DNA of 36,763 bases from a virus (IMGVR_UViG_3300001242_000009:1-36763); one strand, 5' to 3'. Counted from the first letter of the stretch, positions 16,237 through 23,791 are shown. A program made the numbers and translations. The notes: generated by a model from the sequence alone, not told the origin.

Positions 16237-16455
16237 TTAACTCCAATAATCCATATCGTCAGTAGCTGCTTTATTTTTTCCCTCTGTCTCCGTGTTCGGC
16301 GTCAATTCAGATCCTGGACTTAATGATTGTAACTTCAGTATGCAATTTATGATTGTCGATGTTTCCGGCACAACAATCCCTTTATCTTTCTCCCATTTTA
16401 AGGCTATTTCCAGCCGTTCTTTTTGAATATTTATCAGGTTTTGTATTTCATCCAT
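16237..16455 (-). CDS. Small helical protein between HNH and TerS
   Basis: 72 residues from ATG 16455 (MDEIQNLINIQKERLEIALK), with GAAAGGAAAATTT upstream. It overlaps the HNH gene end by 8 bases and stops one base before the TerS gene. The first half is amphipathic helix; the second half is Thr/Pro/Glu-rich and probably disordered. Small proteins in this position occur in many HNH-terminase clusters, but I cannot assign a function. Confidence 0.7.
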   Translation of the reverse strand: MDEIQNLINIQKERLEIALKWEKDKGIVVPETSTIINCILKLQSLSPGSELTPNTETEGKNKAATDDMDYWS

Positions 16456-16780
16456 AAATTTTCCTTTCAATTTTCCGTAGGGTTTGCATCACATAAGATG
16501 CTCCGGAATGCATTGGACCGCCGATGTTCTGTTTTTCTGCTATGAGTTTTGCTGTACCGGTATACCCATGCACAGCAGAATGGCATTCGTTGCAAAGTAT
16601 TTGAATGTTTTTTTCATCAAATATCATCTCCACATCATGCTTAATAATCTTCATAGGTATTATGTGATGGCAAACTATTTCTGACTTTTTGTGATATTTT
16701 TTTTTACATAGCTCACAAACCATCCCTCTCTTTTGTTTTAAGCTACTTGCAAACCTTATCCATCTTTGTGTTAATTTCAT
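16448..16780 (-). CDS. HNH endonuclease of the packaging cluster
   Basis: 110 residues from ATG 16780. It shows the full HNH pattern: Cys22-x2-Cys25, His38-His39 in IVCHHIIPM, Asn58 in DEKNIQILCNECH, and Cys63-x2-Cys66 with His67 and His71. In HK97-like phages such HNH proteins sit next to the terminase and are needed, with TerL and TerS, for cos cleavage. The gene opens the packaging cluster and is preceded by a repeat-containing non-coding stretch. The call is firm. Confidence 0.92.
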   Translation of the reverse strand: MKLTQRWIRFASSLKQKRGMVCELCKKKYHKKSEIVCHHIIPMKIIKHDVEMIFDEKNIQILCNECHSAVHGYTGTAKLIAEKQNIGGPMHSGASYVMQTLRKIERKIYG

Positions 16781-16947
16781 TTTATATTCCTATACTCAAT
16801 TCATACTGAAGCTAATTCTGATAATTCCGTAGCCTTGGAAGTTCATATCCATATATAGGATTTGTTGCAATTTATGGTTTGTGCTGTACATTTTTGGATA
16901 CCTGTTCATACTTCTATGATAACCCTTTATGGTTGTTTGTGCCTAAT
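16781..16947. promoter_or_regulatory. Non-coding stretch with repeated TTTATGG/TTTGTGC words upstream of the packaging genes
   Basis: No gene is seen in these 167 bases. On the plus strand TTTATGGTTTGTGC (16871-16884) and TTTATGGTTGTTTGTGC (16926-16942) are near-direct repeats, and another TTTATGG starts at 16947. On the minus strand TTGCAA, 17 bases, TATGAA could serve as a promoter for the HNH gene. The place, just before HNH-TerS, suits a cos/TerS-binding site or a late control region. Confidence 0.45.
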
Positions 16948-17259
16948 TTATGGCTTTTTGTAATACTTTTTCAGTCGGCTGTTATCGATTAATTTAATTA
17001 TTTTTTTCTTTTCCGGTTCTGATAGTTTCGATGTTGTGATTAAGTCCAGGAGTCGTTCTTTCTGCTTAATACTTAGGCCAAGTTCTGCATATATACTTAC
17101 CAGGTTGACGGTTGGACTTGATATGATGTTACGGATAACTATAACCCCGTATCTGGATATCGTGTTGTTTTCTATCAGGCGATCGGTCACATCTTCTTCA
17201 CGTTTTCTTTCGCACCGCTTAAATACACTCAATCCGTGGCCATCTATGCTAAAACTCAT
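16948..17259 (-). CDS. Unknown protein at the early/late boundary
   Basis: 103 residues from ATG 17259, with GGGGGTAGGAT directly upstream. The protein is Lys/Arg/Ile-rich, with a helical C-terminal half (LSIKQKERLLDLITTSKLSE, PEKKKIIKLIDNSRLKKYY). Its position, last early gene before the repeat region and the packaging genes, is where Gram-positive phages often encode a late transcription regulator (ArpU/RinA-like). No clear HTH is visible, so that role is only a positional guess. Confidence 0.65.
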   Translation of the reverse strand: MSFSIDGHGLSVFKRCERKREEDVTDRLIENNTISRYGVIVIRNIISSPTVNLVSIYAELGLSIKQKERLLDLITTSKLSEPEKKKIIKLIDNSRLKKYYKKP

Positions 17260-17319
17260 ATCCTACCCCCTATATTGAGATATTCGCTATTAATCTATTT
17301 ATAACAACCTTCATCCAAC

Positions 17320-17601
17320 CTACTCACCGCCTTTCAACAGAAACTTTTTGCTTTTGCACTTGTCCCATCCTCCTATATAACACTGGCTTGATTCTGGAAT
17401 ACCGTTTTTGCATCGTGTGCATAGCGGCAGAGATTCCGCATACGTTTCAATGGTTAGCACAATTTTGTTTATTCTGCATTCAGCGCAATCAATATTTTTC
17501 ATCAATAATTCAAGAACATCATTATCTTTTTTGTTTTTCACATGTTCACACGGAGACTTCATTATCGTTTTAATTTTGCTTATCAGTTCATCCCTGTTCA
17601 T
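17320..17601 (-). CDS. Cys-rich early protein, unknown
   Basis: 93 residues from ATG 17601, with AGGGAGAT upstream and a 4-base overlap with the previous stop. It has Cys pairs in CAECR and CTRCK plus Cys73 and Cys82, suggesting a zinc-bound fold. The N-terminal 30 residues are charged helix. It is one of a run of small Cys-containing early genes (17320-18540). No family recognised. Confidence 0.65.
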   Translation of the reverse strand: MNRDELISKIKTIMKSPCEHVKNKKDNDVLELLMKNIDCAECRINKIVLTIETYAESLPLCTRCKNGIPESSQCYIGGWDKCKSKKFLLKGGE

Positions 17602-17840
17602 CTATCTCCCTCGCTTTCTTTTTCAAATACCTCTAGACACTCTTCTACTGTTTTGCATGTCTTTGAAAACTCAGTGTAGTAACGTCCATCGATACGCATT
17701 TCTTCAATTGACGCAAGATATGGTACCCCGCCATTCATGGTAAATATTGTATATTTTTTATTACATGATTTTTTTTCGTATGAATAACAAAAATCAGGTC
17801 TTTGCCGGTTCTTAATTAATTTAAATTCAGATAATTTCAT
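17598..17840 (-). CDS. Small early protein, unknown
   Basis: 80 residues from ATG 17840, overlapping the preceding gene by ATGA-type coupling. The pattern KYTIFTMNGGVPYLASIEEM followed by a helix with KTCKTVEECLEVFEKES suggests a small alpha/beta fold like many phage DUFs. No motif is diagnostic. Confidence 0.6.
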   Translation of the reverse strand: MKLSEFKLIKNRQRPDFCYSYEKKSCNKKYTIFTMNGGVPYLASIEEMRIDGRYYTEFSKTCKTVEECLEVFEKESEGDR

Positions 17841-18013
17841 AATACATTCCCTCGCTTTCTTTTTATTTGCATAATCGTAAAATCTATATAATACTTAATA
17901 AATCCTATTGCCTGTTTCCGACAAAACTGCTTACAACTTCTAACATATGTATCCGACATCGAGTTATAATTGATAATCACACCCTTCTCGTTTTTCCAAG
18001 CTTTATAAAACAT
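17837..18013 (-). CDS. Small basic early protein, unknown
   Basis: 58 residues from ATG 18013 (MFYKAWKNEKGVIINYNSMS), with GAAGGTGAG upstream. It is Lys/Arg/Tyr-rich, with Cys residues in SCKQFCRKQ. A basic C-terminus (MQIKRKRGNVL) could contact nucleic acid. It couples to the next gene by a 4-base overlap. Function unknown. Confidence 0.55.
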   Translation of the reverse strand: MFYKAWKNEKGVIINYNSMSDTYVRSCKQFCRKQAIGFIKYYIDFTIMQIKRKRGNVL

Positions 18014-18032
18014 AATCACTCACCTTCTCTTT

Positions 18033-18377
18033 CTATCTTTTTCCCCTGTCGTAGTTGTGCGGGACGTTATCGGCACACCCGCTACAGAAATGGTTCCCTT
18101 TGCTTTCCCAGTAACCTCCCTCAGAATTACTATCATATAACCCTCCGCAATAATCACATCTTTCGATATTGTCAGGGAGAATACAAAAGTGTTCCTGAAG
18201 ATACCAGATTATCGCAAATGCTTTCTTCTGTGTAAGTTTTGGTTTGCTGTGACGTGCTAAATAAATGCCTTCCGGGATGTTTCCCTGCAAAAATTCATAA
18301 AATTCATCAACCCACTCAATGTCTTTTAGGTCTTTTTTTTGATTGTTTTTTAAAAGCTTGATTTCTTTTTCCCCCAT
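18033..18377 (-). CDS. Early protein with zinc-ribbon-like Cys pairs
   Basis: 114 residues from ATG 18377, with GGAGGTGAAGTGAT upstream. Residues about 19-70 are helical (WVDEFYEFLQGNIPEGIYLA, KKAFAIIWYLQEHF). The C-terminal part has CDYCGG and HFCSGCAD, a CxxC-x(n)-CxxC zinc ribbon. It lies after the 53-residue zinc-ribbon gene. Proteins of this build in phage early regions are often of unknown role. Confidence 0.7.
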   Translation of the reverse strand: MGEKEIKLLKNNQKKDLKDIEWVDEFYEFLQGNIPEGIYLARHSKPKLTQKKAFAIIWYLQEHFCILPDNIERCDYCGGLYDSNSEGGYWESKGNHFCSGCADNVPHNYDRGKR

Positions 18378-18378
18378 A

Positions 18379-18540
18379 TCACTTCACCTCCGCTTTCTGT
18401 TGTTTTACTTTATTAATAAACTCTTGTGATAGAGTCTCTGGAAGGTCTTCATATTGAGTCTCAAAGATATAAAGCTCTTCTTTGCAATTGGGGCAAATAC
18501 CGCTAGAAAATCTCGTTCCGCAATCATCACAGTAAATCAT
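18379..18540 (-). CDS. Small zinc-ribbon protein
   Basis: 53 residues from ATG 18540 (MIYCDDCGTRFSSGICPNCK), with AAAGGGG about 9 bases upstream. CDDC and CPNC form a zinc ribbon at the N-terminus; the rest is an acidic helix. The stop lies one base before the next gene's ATG. Too short for confident assignment, but the ribosome site and Cys pairs argue that it is real. Confidence 0.65.
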   Translation of the reverse strand: MIYCDDCGTRFSSGICPNCKEELYIFETQYEDLPETLSQEFINKVKQQKAEVK

Positions 18541-18598
18541 CCCACTATTCCCCTTTCATTGCGTATTTTGGCTATTTCAGTGGTCATTTTTGCTGATG

Positions 18599-18916
18599 CT
18601 AAACCACCTCCGCTTGTTGTAGGTATTTCTTCCAACACTCGTCACAATCTCCTCCATCGCAAAGCATGTAGTCAAACTGACTATTGCATTGCCCGGTCTC
18701 ACTTAAAAAATCGGCTACGGCTGATATACTCTCCCCCTGCATCTCCTGCCTGACACGTTGCTCTGTCTGCTGGATGGCTGCGGTGATTGCGGCAATCTTC
18801 TGGTCTGCTTCCCATGCTATTATTCCATCGTTACTACCTCCATTCCTTATTTCCCTTGCCAAATCTCCATTCATATATTTTTCTGCCTGTGGTTCTTCAT
18901 TATCTATCGTTATCAC
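18599..18916 (-). CDS. Early protein, unknown, with Cys-rich C-terminus
   Basis: 105 residues from GTG 18916; a TTG at 18934 is an alternative start inside the previous gene. The middle is a long polar helix (IAAITAAIQQTEQRVRQEMQ). The end contains CDGGDCDECWKK, a possible metal site. It immediately follows the truncated DUF5131 gene, so its start region may have been shaped by the same deletion. No family recognised. Confidence 0.6.
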   Translation of the reverse strand: MITIDNEEPQAEKYMNGDLAREIRNGGSNDGIIAWEADQKIAAITAAIQQTEQRVRQEMQGESISAVADFLSETGQCNSQFDYMLCDGGDCDECWKKYLQQAEVV

Positions 18917-18917
18917 T

Positions 18918-19445
18918 TTAAGTCCACAGTACAAATCTGACAGCAGCCGGTATCTGTAGCAATGTTGGTATCCTCTTGTCGGCTTGCTCTTGGTTCTCTG
19001 CTGTTACTCCCAGCCAGACATTTGGCAGTGGTACTCCGGTGATATCGTCAAAGTGTATGGGGTACTCACAGGGACTATTTTCAACCAACTGCCAGTACAT
19101 ATTTTCTGGCCGTTTGGTCAGGATAATGAATGTATGCTGTGGGCATTTCTCGATAACATCAAAAATTCGACAGATAAATTGATTGGGCACATCCTCGTGA
19201 AATAAATCACTCATACTACAGACAAATATCTTTCGTGGTTTCTTCCACTTCAACGGCTGCTGAAGTCGTTCCGGGAATGTTTGCACTTTACAGGATAGAT
19301 CAAGCCATCCTTTCAATCCCCGGTACCTGGATATCATATTCAGTGCATAACAGTTCATGCATCCATCCGAAACAGGAGAACAGCCCATAACAGGGTTCCA
19401 AGTCGACCCTCCTTCTAGCCATTCAATACTGCTTTTACTTCCCAT
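18918..19445 (-). pseudogene. C-terminally truncated DUF5131 (phage Gp37/Gp68) protein
   Basis: 175 residues from ATG 19445, with AGGGGGAAATTG upstream. The N-terminus is typical of phage Gp37/Gp68 (DUF5131): IEWLEGGSTWNPVMGCSPVS, DGCMNCYALN, FVCSMSDLFHE, FIILTKRPENM and WLGVTAENQEQADKRIP. Full-length members continue after the VRFV strand into a second half with an EPLL motif and a conserved VGGESG motif. Here VRFV is followed by LWT and a stop, so that half is missing. It may be a dead remnant or a shortened protein. The biochemical role of the family is unclear. Confidence 0.75.
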
Positions 19446-19536
19446 CAATTTCCCCCTCTCTTTCCATCCCCTGGAATCCATCTTCCTGGTGTGCTTCAAC
19501 CAGATGCGGAGTTTTATGCCTATCTATCCCTGACAT
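19435..19536 (-). CDS. 33-residue peptide upstream of the DUF5131 remnant
   Basis: ATG 19536 overlaps the preceding stop (TGATG) and has AAAGGGG 6 bases upstream. The peptide (MSGIDRHKTPHLVEAHQEDG and 13 more residues) is charged and overlaps the DUF5131 start by 11 bases. It may be a shortened gene or a coupling leader. Evidence is only the ribosome site and spacing. Confidence 0.4.
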   Translation of the reverse strand: MSGIDRHKTPHLVEAHQEDGFQGMEREGEIDGK

Positions 19537-19697
19537 CAATTTTCCCCTTTCTTTTCAAACGCTTCTTTGTAATGCACACAGCCATTACATTCTTTTCTGT
19601 TCCTGTCACATGCGACACAATACTCAATCCTTAGTTTCTTCCATGTCTCTTGTGTTGCGGTCTTCTCTCCGCTGTAATATCCGGTTGCCGTTATCAT
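19536..19697 (-). CDS. Small Cys-rich protein overlapping the VRR nuclease gene
   Basis: 53 residues from ATG 19697 (MITATGYYSGEKTATQETWK), with AAGGAGGG 4 bases upstream. It lies partly within the 3' end of the VRR-NUC gene (74-base overlap, different frame). Cys pairs in CVACDRNRKECNGC suggest a zinc knuckle. A real gene is likely given the strong ribosome site. Function unknown. Confidence 0.6.
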   Translation of the reverse strand: MITATGYYSGEKTATQETWKKLRIEYCVACDRNRKECNGCVHYKEAFEKKGEN

Positions 19698-20046
19698 TAT
19701 TCCCTCCTTGGTTGTTGAGCCACTTGATACAATCATCCAGTGACCTCCACAGCAAATATTCAAAACCTAATTTTTCTACTGTGCGTTGATACTCCTTTTG
19801 ATTTTCATTTTGCTTTCCCTTTTCAGTTTTCACCTCTGCAAATACTACTCTTTTCGGCAGAAGTATCACCAAATCACTTACTCCTGCCCGGAATCCTTCT
19901 TTTTTCAGTCTTGACATATAAGCAGCTGACTTGTTTTTAGATTCAGCGTTGAAAAACACTCCATTAGGCACTGCAAAATGCTCGATACGTTTCCAAGTCA
20001 TATACTCAACTATTGCTACCTGTATATTGTGTTCGTCTTTGCTCAT
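19624..20046 (-). CDS. VRR-NUC domain nuclease
   Basis: 140 residues from ATG 20046, coupled to the upstream gene by TAATG. It carries the VRR-NUC pattern: HFAVPNGVFF (23-32), RLKKEGFRAGVSDLVIL (46-62, Asp58), FAEVKTEKGKQNENQ (69-83, Glu71 and Lys73). The PD-(D/E)XK active site is complete. These phage nucleases are thought to process replication or recombination intermediates such as branched DNA. It sits in the recombination block with Sak4-like and DUF669 genes. Roughly the last 20 residues overlap the next gene and look unstructured. Confidence 0.9.
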   Translation of the reverse strand: MSKDEHNIQVAIVEYMTWKRIEHFAVPNGVFFNAESKNKSAAYMSRLKKEGFRAGVSDLVILLPKRVVFAEVKTEKGKQNENQKEYQRTVEKLGFEYLLWRSLDDCIKWLNNQGGNNDNGNRILQRREDRNTRDMEETKD

Positions 20047-20513
20047 TACGCCACCTCTTCTGGTTCAAAAAGAGACATTTGCGCTCTTTGACCTTTGCAA
20101 AACCTCTTTGCTTCTTCAAAAATCTGGTTGAGTACAAAAAGATACTTTGATGGATACTTAATATCCAAAGACTGATTATAATAATTGTCTGATGCATGAG
20201 AGGTGCCAAAAGATATCTCTATCAAGCCAAACTCACGAACAATACAGGCATCAATAGTTACAAGGACATTTTTACCCTCTTTAACAGAAACAGCCTCTAT
20301 CTTAATCCTTTCGGTTATTTCTTCTGGAAATTTACATATTACACCAGCTAATTTAGAAAGTTCCCCGAATGCCTTGTATAGCTCCGGGGCTGGCTGGTCT
20401 TCTGACGTTATTTTGTATGTGTCAAGTCCACCAGTAGTATTCGTCTTTTCAAATTCAATTGATATTTTGTCACCATTAATCTTTACTTTTTTAACATTAC
20501 TTATTTCTGACAT
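20046..20513 (-). CDS. Early protein with a C-terminal sliding-clamp-binding-like motif
   Basis: 155 residues from ATG 20513, with AAGGAG 7 bases upstream. The body is alpha/beta with strands KVKINGDKISIEFEKTN and ERIKIEAVSVKEGKNVLVTI. The final residues contain QMSLF (145-149), close to the bacterial beta-clamp-binding consensus QL[S/D]LF and placed in a flexible tail as such motifs usually are. It lies between the VRR nuclease and a zinc protein in the replication/recombination block. A clamp-linked repair or replication role is inferred only from the motif and neighbours. Confidence 0.65.
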   Translation of the reverse strand: MSEISNVKKVKINGDKISIEFEKTNTTGGLDTYKITSEDQPAPELYKAFGELSKLAGVICKFPEEITERIKIEAVSVKEGKNVLVTIDACIVREFGLIEISFGTSHASDNYYNQSLDIKYPSKYLFVLNQIFEEAKRFCKGQRAQMSLFEPEEVA

Positions 20514-20755
20514 TATTTTTTCTCCTTTATTCCATAATTTTCCAGTTTGCAACTTACTACTGGAGCAGTCAGCACACCGCCAACTTTCGATAACTCAATC
20601 AAAGGGTTTTCTACGCATTTGTATTTGTGGACCCTAATCAGCTGTGAGAGTTTCTTTTCCGTCTTTGTGTAAGCTACATCGATTTCGTAGGAATTCTCAC
20701 AGCCGGAACACGCAACAATCTTACTGTCAGAACATTCCATTGGATGTGCTTTCAT
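20513..20755 (-). CDS. Small zinc-binding-like protein of the recombination block
   Basis: 80 residues from ATG 20755, starting inside the end of the DUF669-like gene; no strong ribosome site is present, so coupling is likely, and ATG 20740 is possible. Cys residues at MECSDSKIVACSGCENSYEI plus Cys47 and Cys69 could bind metal. Its stop region overlaps the next gene's start. Function unknown. Confidence 0.6.
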   Translation of the reverse strand: MKAHPMECSDSKIVACSGCENSYEIDVAYTKTEKKLSQLIRVHKYKCVENPLIELSKVGGVLTAPVVSCKLENYGIKEKK

Positions 20756-21170
20756 GGTTTGTTTCTGCTAATCTGTTAATGTACGCGGACTGAAAATCTT
20801 TACCGGAATTTTCATTTCTTTTTGTCACCAAAGCAACGATGACATCTTTGTACAAAATTTCGCTAAGTCTGGTAGGCAGCGACTCAAGCACGAAATTTTC
20901 AATATCAAATCCAAGAATTTTCAAGTATTTTTTTGACATTCCAATGTACTGCCCTTCCAACGGAGCATTGGTGTACACCTTGCGTCCTGTATAATTCATG
21001 TCAGTAAGCGTAATTTCAAAATATAGCCTCAACACACCAAGCTTATCCTCATTAATGGTCACATTTGATATCATTCCAGGATACTCACCGTCAGGGATTC
21101 TTACAAAATCATCTTTCATTTCTGCTCCTTCAAAATCTTGTTGTGCCTGTCTTAATCTATCTCCTATCAT
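20727..21170 (-). CDS. DUF669 family protein
   Basis: 147 residues from ATG 21170, with AGGAGTG 6 bases upstream. It has the DUF669 build: FVRIPDGEYPGMISNVTINE, LRLYFEITLTDMNYTGRKVY and EGQYIGMSKKYLKILGFD. The family follows Sak/Erf-type recombination genes in many phages and has an OB-like, single-strand-binding flavour, though its function is unproven. It is directly downstream of the Sak4-like ATPase gene, which supports a joint role in annealing or replication. Confidence 0.75.
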   Translation of the reverse strand: MIGDRLRQAQQDFEGAEMKDDFVRIPDGEYPGMISNVTINEDKLGVLRLYFEITLTDMNYTGRKVYTNAPLEGQYIGMSKKYLKILGFDIENFVLESLPTRLSEILYKDVIVALVTKRNENSGKDFQSAYINRLAETNHESTSNGMF

Positions 21171-21195
21171 TTTTATCACTCCTGTTTATATTTTT

Positions 21196-22515
21196 TTAAG
21201 CAGCTGCATCAGCTTGCTTTTTTGCTACAATTGTCGAATACTTAACCATTAATACTTTTGCCTGTTCGAAAGTCAGGTCCTTAGGGTCAAACACTTTCAA
21301 CTTGTCCATTTCCGACTCCATTATTGCTTTGTGCTCCCCGAAAAGAGCTTCATCAATAGCAGCTAGTTGTCCCGGTATTGCTTTTTTTGGTTGGTCTATC
21401 GGCATTGGATTATTTACAAGTTTTGTAGATTCATCCTTGACTAATTTTTGTTGTTCTGGCTGTGCCTGTTTTTCTTTCATCTGGCGTTCAATTATGTCTT
21501 TTACCGGGTTTTTCTCCGAATAAGCTATGCACTTGCTCTTAATTTCTTCCATTTGTTTTTTTGTAACATTCTCAAGGTTGACCATGTCGGCTCCTACTTC
21601 AGAAAAATATATTTTTGCCTGCTCCCCGTAATAAGGATGACCAAGGGTGTCTTTCAGTAGCTTTATTTCGTTTTGTGTTAACTCGGATTCTTTTGTCTGA
21701 GTTAGTTCAGACTTAGTTACTGGTTTTTCTGTTTGTGCAGGAGCTTCTTGCTTCGGTTTCTCCGTAGTTACTGGCTTTGCAGTTGCAGACTTAGTTGCCG
21801 GAGGAGTTGTTTTTACTTCTGGCTGAGGTTTTACAGGTGTATTGTCAGTCCCGGAATTAAGCCACTCCAAAAGTTGTTTGCCAGTATCCCTGGTAACAAT
21901 AAAATCTTTCCCGTCAAACATGCTGGTACGGTCCTTACTGCATCCGGCATAATGGTTTTGATTCAAACTGAACACGACTGTCATTTCGTATTCAAACCCG
22001 TCCCTGGTAATCGGCTGTGTCCCGACTTTCTGAACGCCCATCTTTCCGTTACCCTGCATCCCCATGTCATACCCCATTTTTGAACGTACAGTTGATATCA
22101 CATGGATTTTACTATTCAGGATTGCCCCGACAAACTTATTATGACGGGGTGTAACCTTTGCCCAGTCCTGGTATCTACCCCCAAGGTTAGTCTGGATATC
22201 CAGACATCCACCTTCACCATTCCACTCATGGGTAATACTGTCGATTATCAACACTGCATATCCAGAGTCCTCCGCTGCCTTTATTGCTTCAATATATTTT
22301 TCTGGCGTAAATGGTGCATATAAGTCCAGGACATCAAACTTGAACCGGTCAGCATACAGAGATGCGGATCTATTCTCAGTATCTATGAGAGCAATCTTTC
22401 CACCCTCGGCAAGTCCTTCAGCCAGCATCAATGCTGAATAAGTTTTTCCGCTTCCAGAACCCCCATCAAGGAGGACTTTTGCTTTTAATTTTTCTTTTAC
22501 AGCTATTTTAAACAT
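21196..22515 (-). CDS. Sak4-like RecA-fold ATPase (single-strand annealing)
   Basis: 439 residues from ATG 22515. Walker A is GGSGSGKT (18-25); Walker B is AVLIIDS (87-93, Asp92). The core to about residue 220 matches phage Sak4/AAA_24-type ATPases that work with SSB in annealing-type recombination. A Pro/Thr/Lys linker (about 222-270) follows, then a helical C-terminal region. The extra tail makes it longer than typical Sak4 proteins (about 220-300 residues) and may recruit partners. Neighbours Gp157 and DUF669 are typical companions. Confidence 0.88.
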   Translation of the reverse strand: MFKIAVKEKLKAKVLLDGGSGSGKTYSALMLAEGLAEGGKIALIDTENRSASLYADRFKFDVLDLYAPFTPEKYIEAIKAAEDSGYAVLIIDSITHEWNGEGGCLDIQTNLGGRYQDWAKVTPRHNKFVGAILNSKIHVISTVRSKMGYDMGMQGNGKMGVQKVGTQPITRDGFEYEMTVVFSLNQNHYAGCSKDRTSMFDGKDFIVTRDTGKQLLEWLNSGTDNTPVKPQPEVKTTPPATKSATAKPVTTEKPKQEAPAQTEKPVTKSELTQTKESELTQNEIKLLKDTLGHPYYGEQAKIYFSEVGADMVNLENVTKKQMEEIKSKCIAYSEKNPVKDIIERQMKEKQAQPEQQKLVKDESTKLVNNPMPIDQPKKAIPGQLAAIDEALFGEHKAIMESEMDKLKVFDPKDLTFEQAKVLMVKYSTIVAKKQADAAA

Positions 22516-22531
22516 TGGTTTTTCCCTTTCT

Positions 22532-23215
22532 TTATCGAATCATTATGTAATTGGCATCAATCAACCTGACACCTGGTATATCCAGTTGCTCATTCTGCTC
22601 TTTTGCTGTTTTTAGGGTATTCAGCAGCAGGTCTTTATTCGGTTCTTTTGTTACTTGCCAATATGATGTAAGAATTTTCGGGATTCCATCTTCATCAGTA
22701 ACAACTATTTGAACACTTTCTCCGGACCTGACTGCCTTTATAATTTCTTCCGATTGAGATGCAGCAACAAAACTCAATCTGAAATCACAATAGTTATCAG
22801 GGATGCTATCAATCATTTCTTGTCCGGCTTCGTTTTTTACTATTTCTATGGCATCTTTTTCAGTAAGAGTAATATTAGCTGTTACCGCATTGAGCTTCTT
22901 TATTTTCGTGCATTCCATGAAATACTTTATGTAATTCCTGATATTTTTGATTGTGTTTTTTGCCGTACCTCTTTTGGCATCCATTCTCTTTTTTTCTGCC
23001 TCGTACATTTCCGCTAAAGCATCTGTGTACCGGATGAAAGAAACAATGTTTTTCAGCTTCTCAGGTACTTTTGCGTGCATCTCGATAAGTGCTTTTAGCT
23101 TTTCTTCCGGGATTTCTCCTTCATGCTCTTCTGCAATTTTTTCAAGTTCTAACTGCAATTCCGTAATTGATTCGTCCAACTTCATCAGACTCATTTTTGC
23201 TTTTTTCTCTGCCAT
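22532..23215 (-). CDS. Siphovirus Gp157 family protein
   Basis: 227 residues from ATG 23215, coupled to the previous stop by TAATG. The N-terminal half is long charged helix (about 10-105) including YEAEKKRMDAKRGTAKNTIK, the usual Gp157 signature. The second half has short strands and helices (QSEEIIKAVRSGESV). Gp157 was reported to lower sensitivity of Streptococcus thermophilus to phage when expressed from a plasmid; its role is unclear. It is commonly encoded beside Sak4-like or Erf recombinases, as here. Confidence 0.82.
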   Translation of the reverse strand: MAEKKAKMSLMKLDESITELQLELEKIAEEHEGEIPEEKLKALIEMHAKVPEKLKNIVSFIRYTDALAEMYEAEKKRMDAKRGTAKNTIKNIRNYIKYFMECTKIKKLNAVTANITLTEKDAIEIVKNEAGQEMIDSIPDNYCDFRLSFVAASQSEEIIKAVRSGESVQIVVTDEDGIPKILTSYWQVTKEPNKDLLLNTLKTAKEQNEQLDIPGVRLIDANYIMIR

Positions 23216-23379
23216 TATTCTTTTTCCTCCCTGTCCAAAATTTCTAATTCCTTTTCAAGTTCCCTACGCCTTGCTCTTCTTTCTTCGATTAGTTCATACA
23301 CAGTCTTGTATGTTTTGCATGCAAAATGCTCATTTTCAATCTTTTTTACCTCTTCCATAACTGCAATTTGCTGGCACAT
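23215..23379 (-). CDS. Small charged helical protein
   Basis: 54 residues from ATG 23379 (MCQQIAVMEEVKKIENEHFA), overlapping the upstream TAA (TAATG) with GGGAGG 9 bases before. The C-terminal half is an almost unbroken Arg/Glu coiled coil. It couples directly into Gp157, which is also coiled coil, so a complex is possible. Function unknown. Confidence 0.65.
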   Translation of the reverse strand: MCQQIAVMEEVKKIENEHFACKTYKTVYELIEERRARRRELEKELEILDREEKE

Positions 23380-23522
23380 TAGCGTAATACCTCCCATACT
23401 TTCTTTTCAGACCTAGCAATCTGTTCAGATATTAATTTCCGTTTCGATATATCTTCTCTATACCGTCTCCTTATCCTATCCGCCAAATCTCTAGCTCTTG
23501 CCTTACTGCGTGTACTTATCAT
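23379..23522 (-). CDS. Small basic protein
   Basis: 47 residues from ATG 23522, with GGAGGTGCAAAA upstream and ATGA overlap with the ArsR-like gene stop. The peptide begins MISTRSKARARDLADRIRRR and is rich in Arg and Lys, all helix. It may bind nucleic acid. The chain of overlapping starts and stops on both sides supports a real gene. Confidence 0.65.
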   Translation of the reverse strand: MISTRSKARARDLADRIRRRYREDISKRKLISEQIARSEKKVWEVLR

Positions 23523-23791
23523 TTTTGCACCTCCGTAATTATCTCCATGGCTTCCGGAGTCGCTTTGTAATACCGGAACACTCCTGACCTGCGCTCTGTA
23601 ACTAATCCTCTTGTCCTTAATACGCTAATATGTTGAGATACTGCCGACTGTGGGATACCGAGATATTTCTCAATTTCACCTACGCATTTCTCTTCCACGC
23701 AAAACTCCAATGCTGCCAACCTGTAAGGATGACCTACAGCCTTATACTTATTCGCCCTGCTAATATATTTTTGTATGTCTTTCTTACTCAT
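23519..23791 (-). CDS. ArsR-like winged-helix regulator
   Basis: 90 residues from ATG 23791, with AAAGGAAATGATA upstream. The winged helix is clear: HPYRLAALEFCVEEKCVGEI, then YLGIPQSAVSQHISVLRTRG (recognition helix) and a wing TERRSGVFRYYKA. The Cys pair in FCVEEKC resembles the metal-sensing site of ArsR/SmtB proteins but is spaced Cys-x4-Cys rather than Cys-x-Cys. It is the only regulator of this type seen and sits in mid early operon after a hairpin, so it may be a stage switch. Target unknown. Confidence 0.82.
   Translation of the reverse strand: MSKKDIQKYISRANKYKAVGHPYRLAALEFCVEEKCVGEIEKYLGIPQSAVSQHISVLRTRGLVTERRSGVFRYYKATPEAMEIITEVQK

Noticed and set aside
18541-18598. A 16-codon reading frame upstream of the zinc-ribbon gene
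   Set aside because: It starts at an ATG without a ribosome site and is too short to support as a gene.
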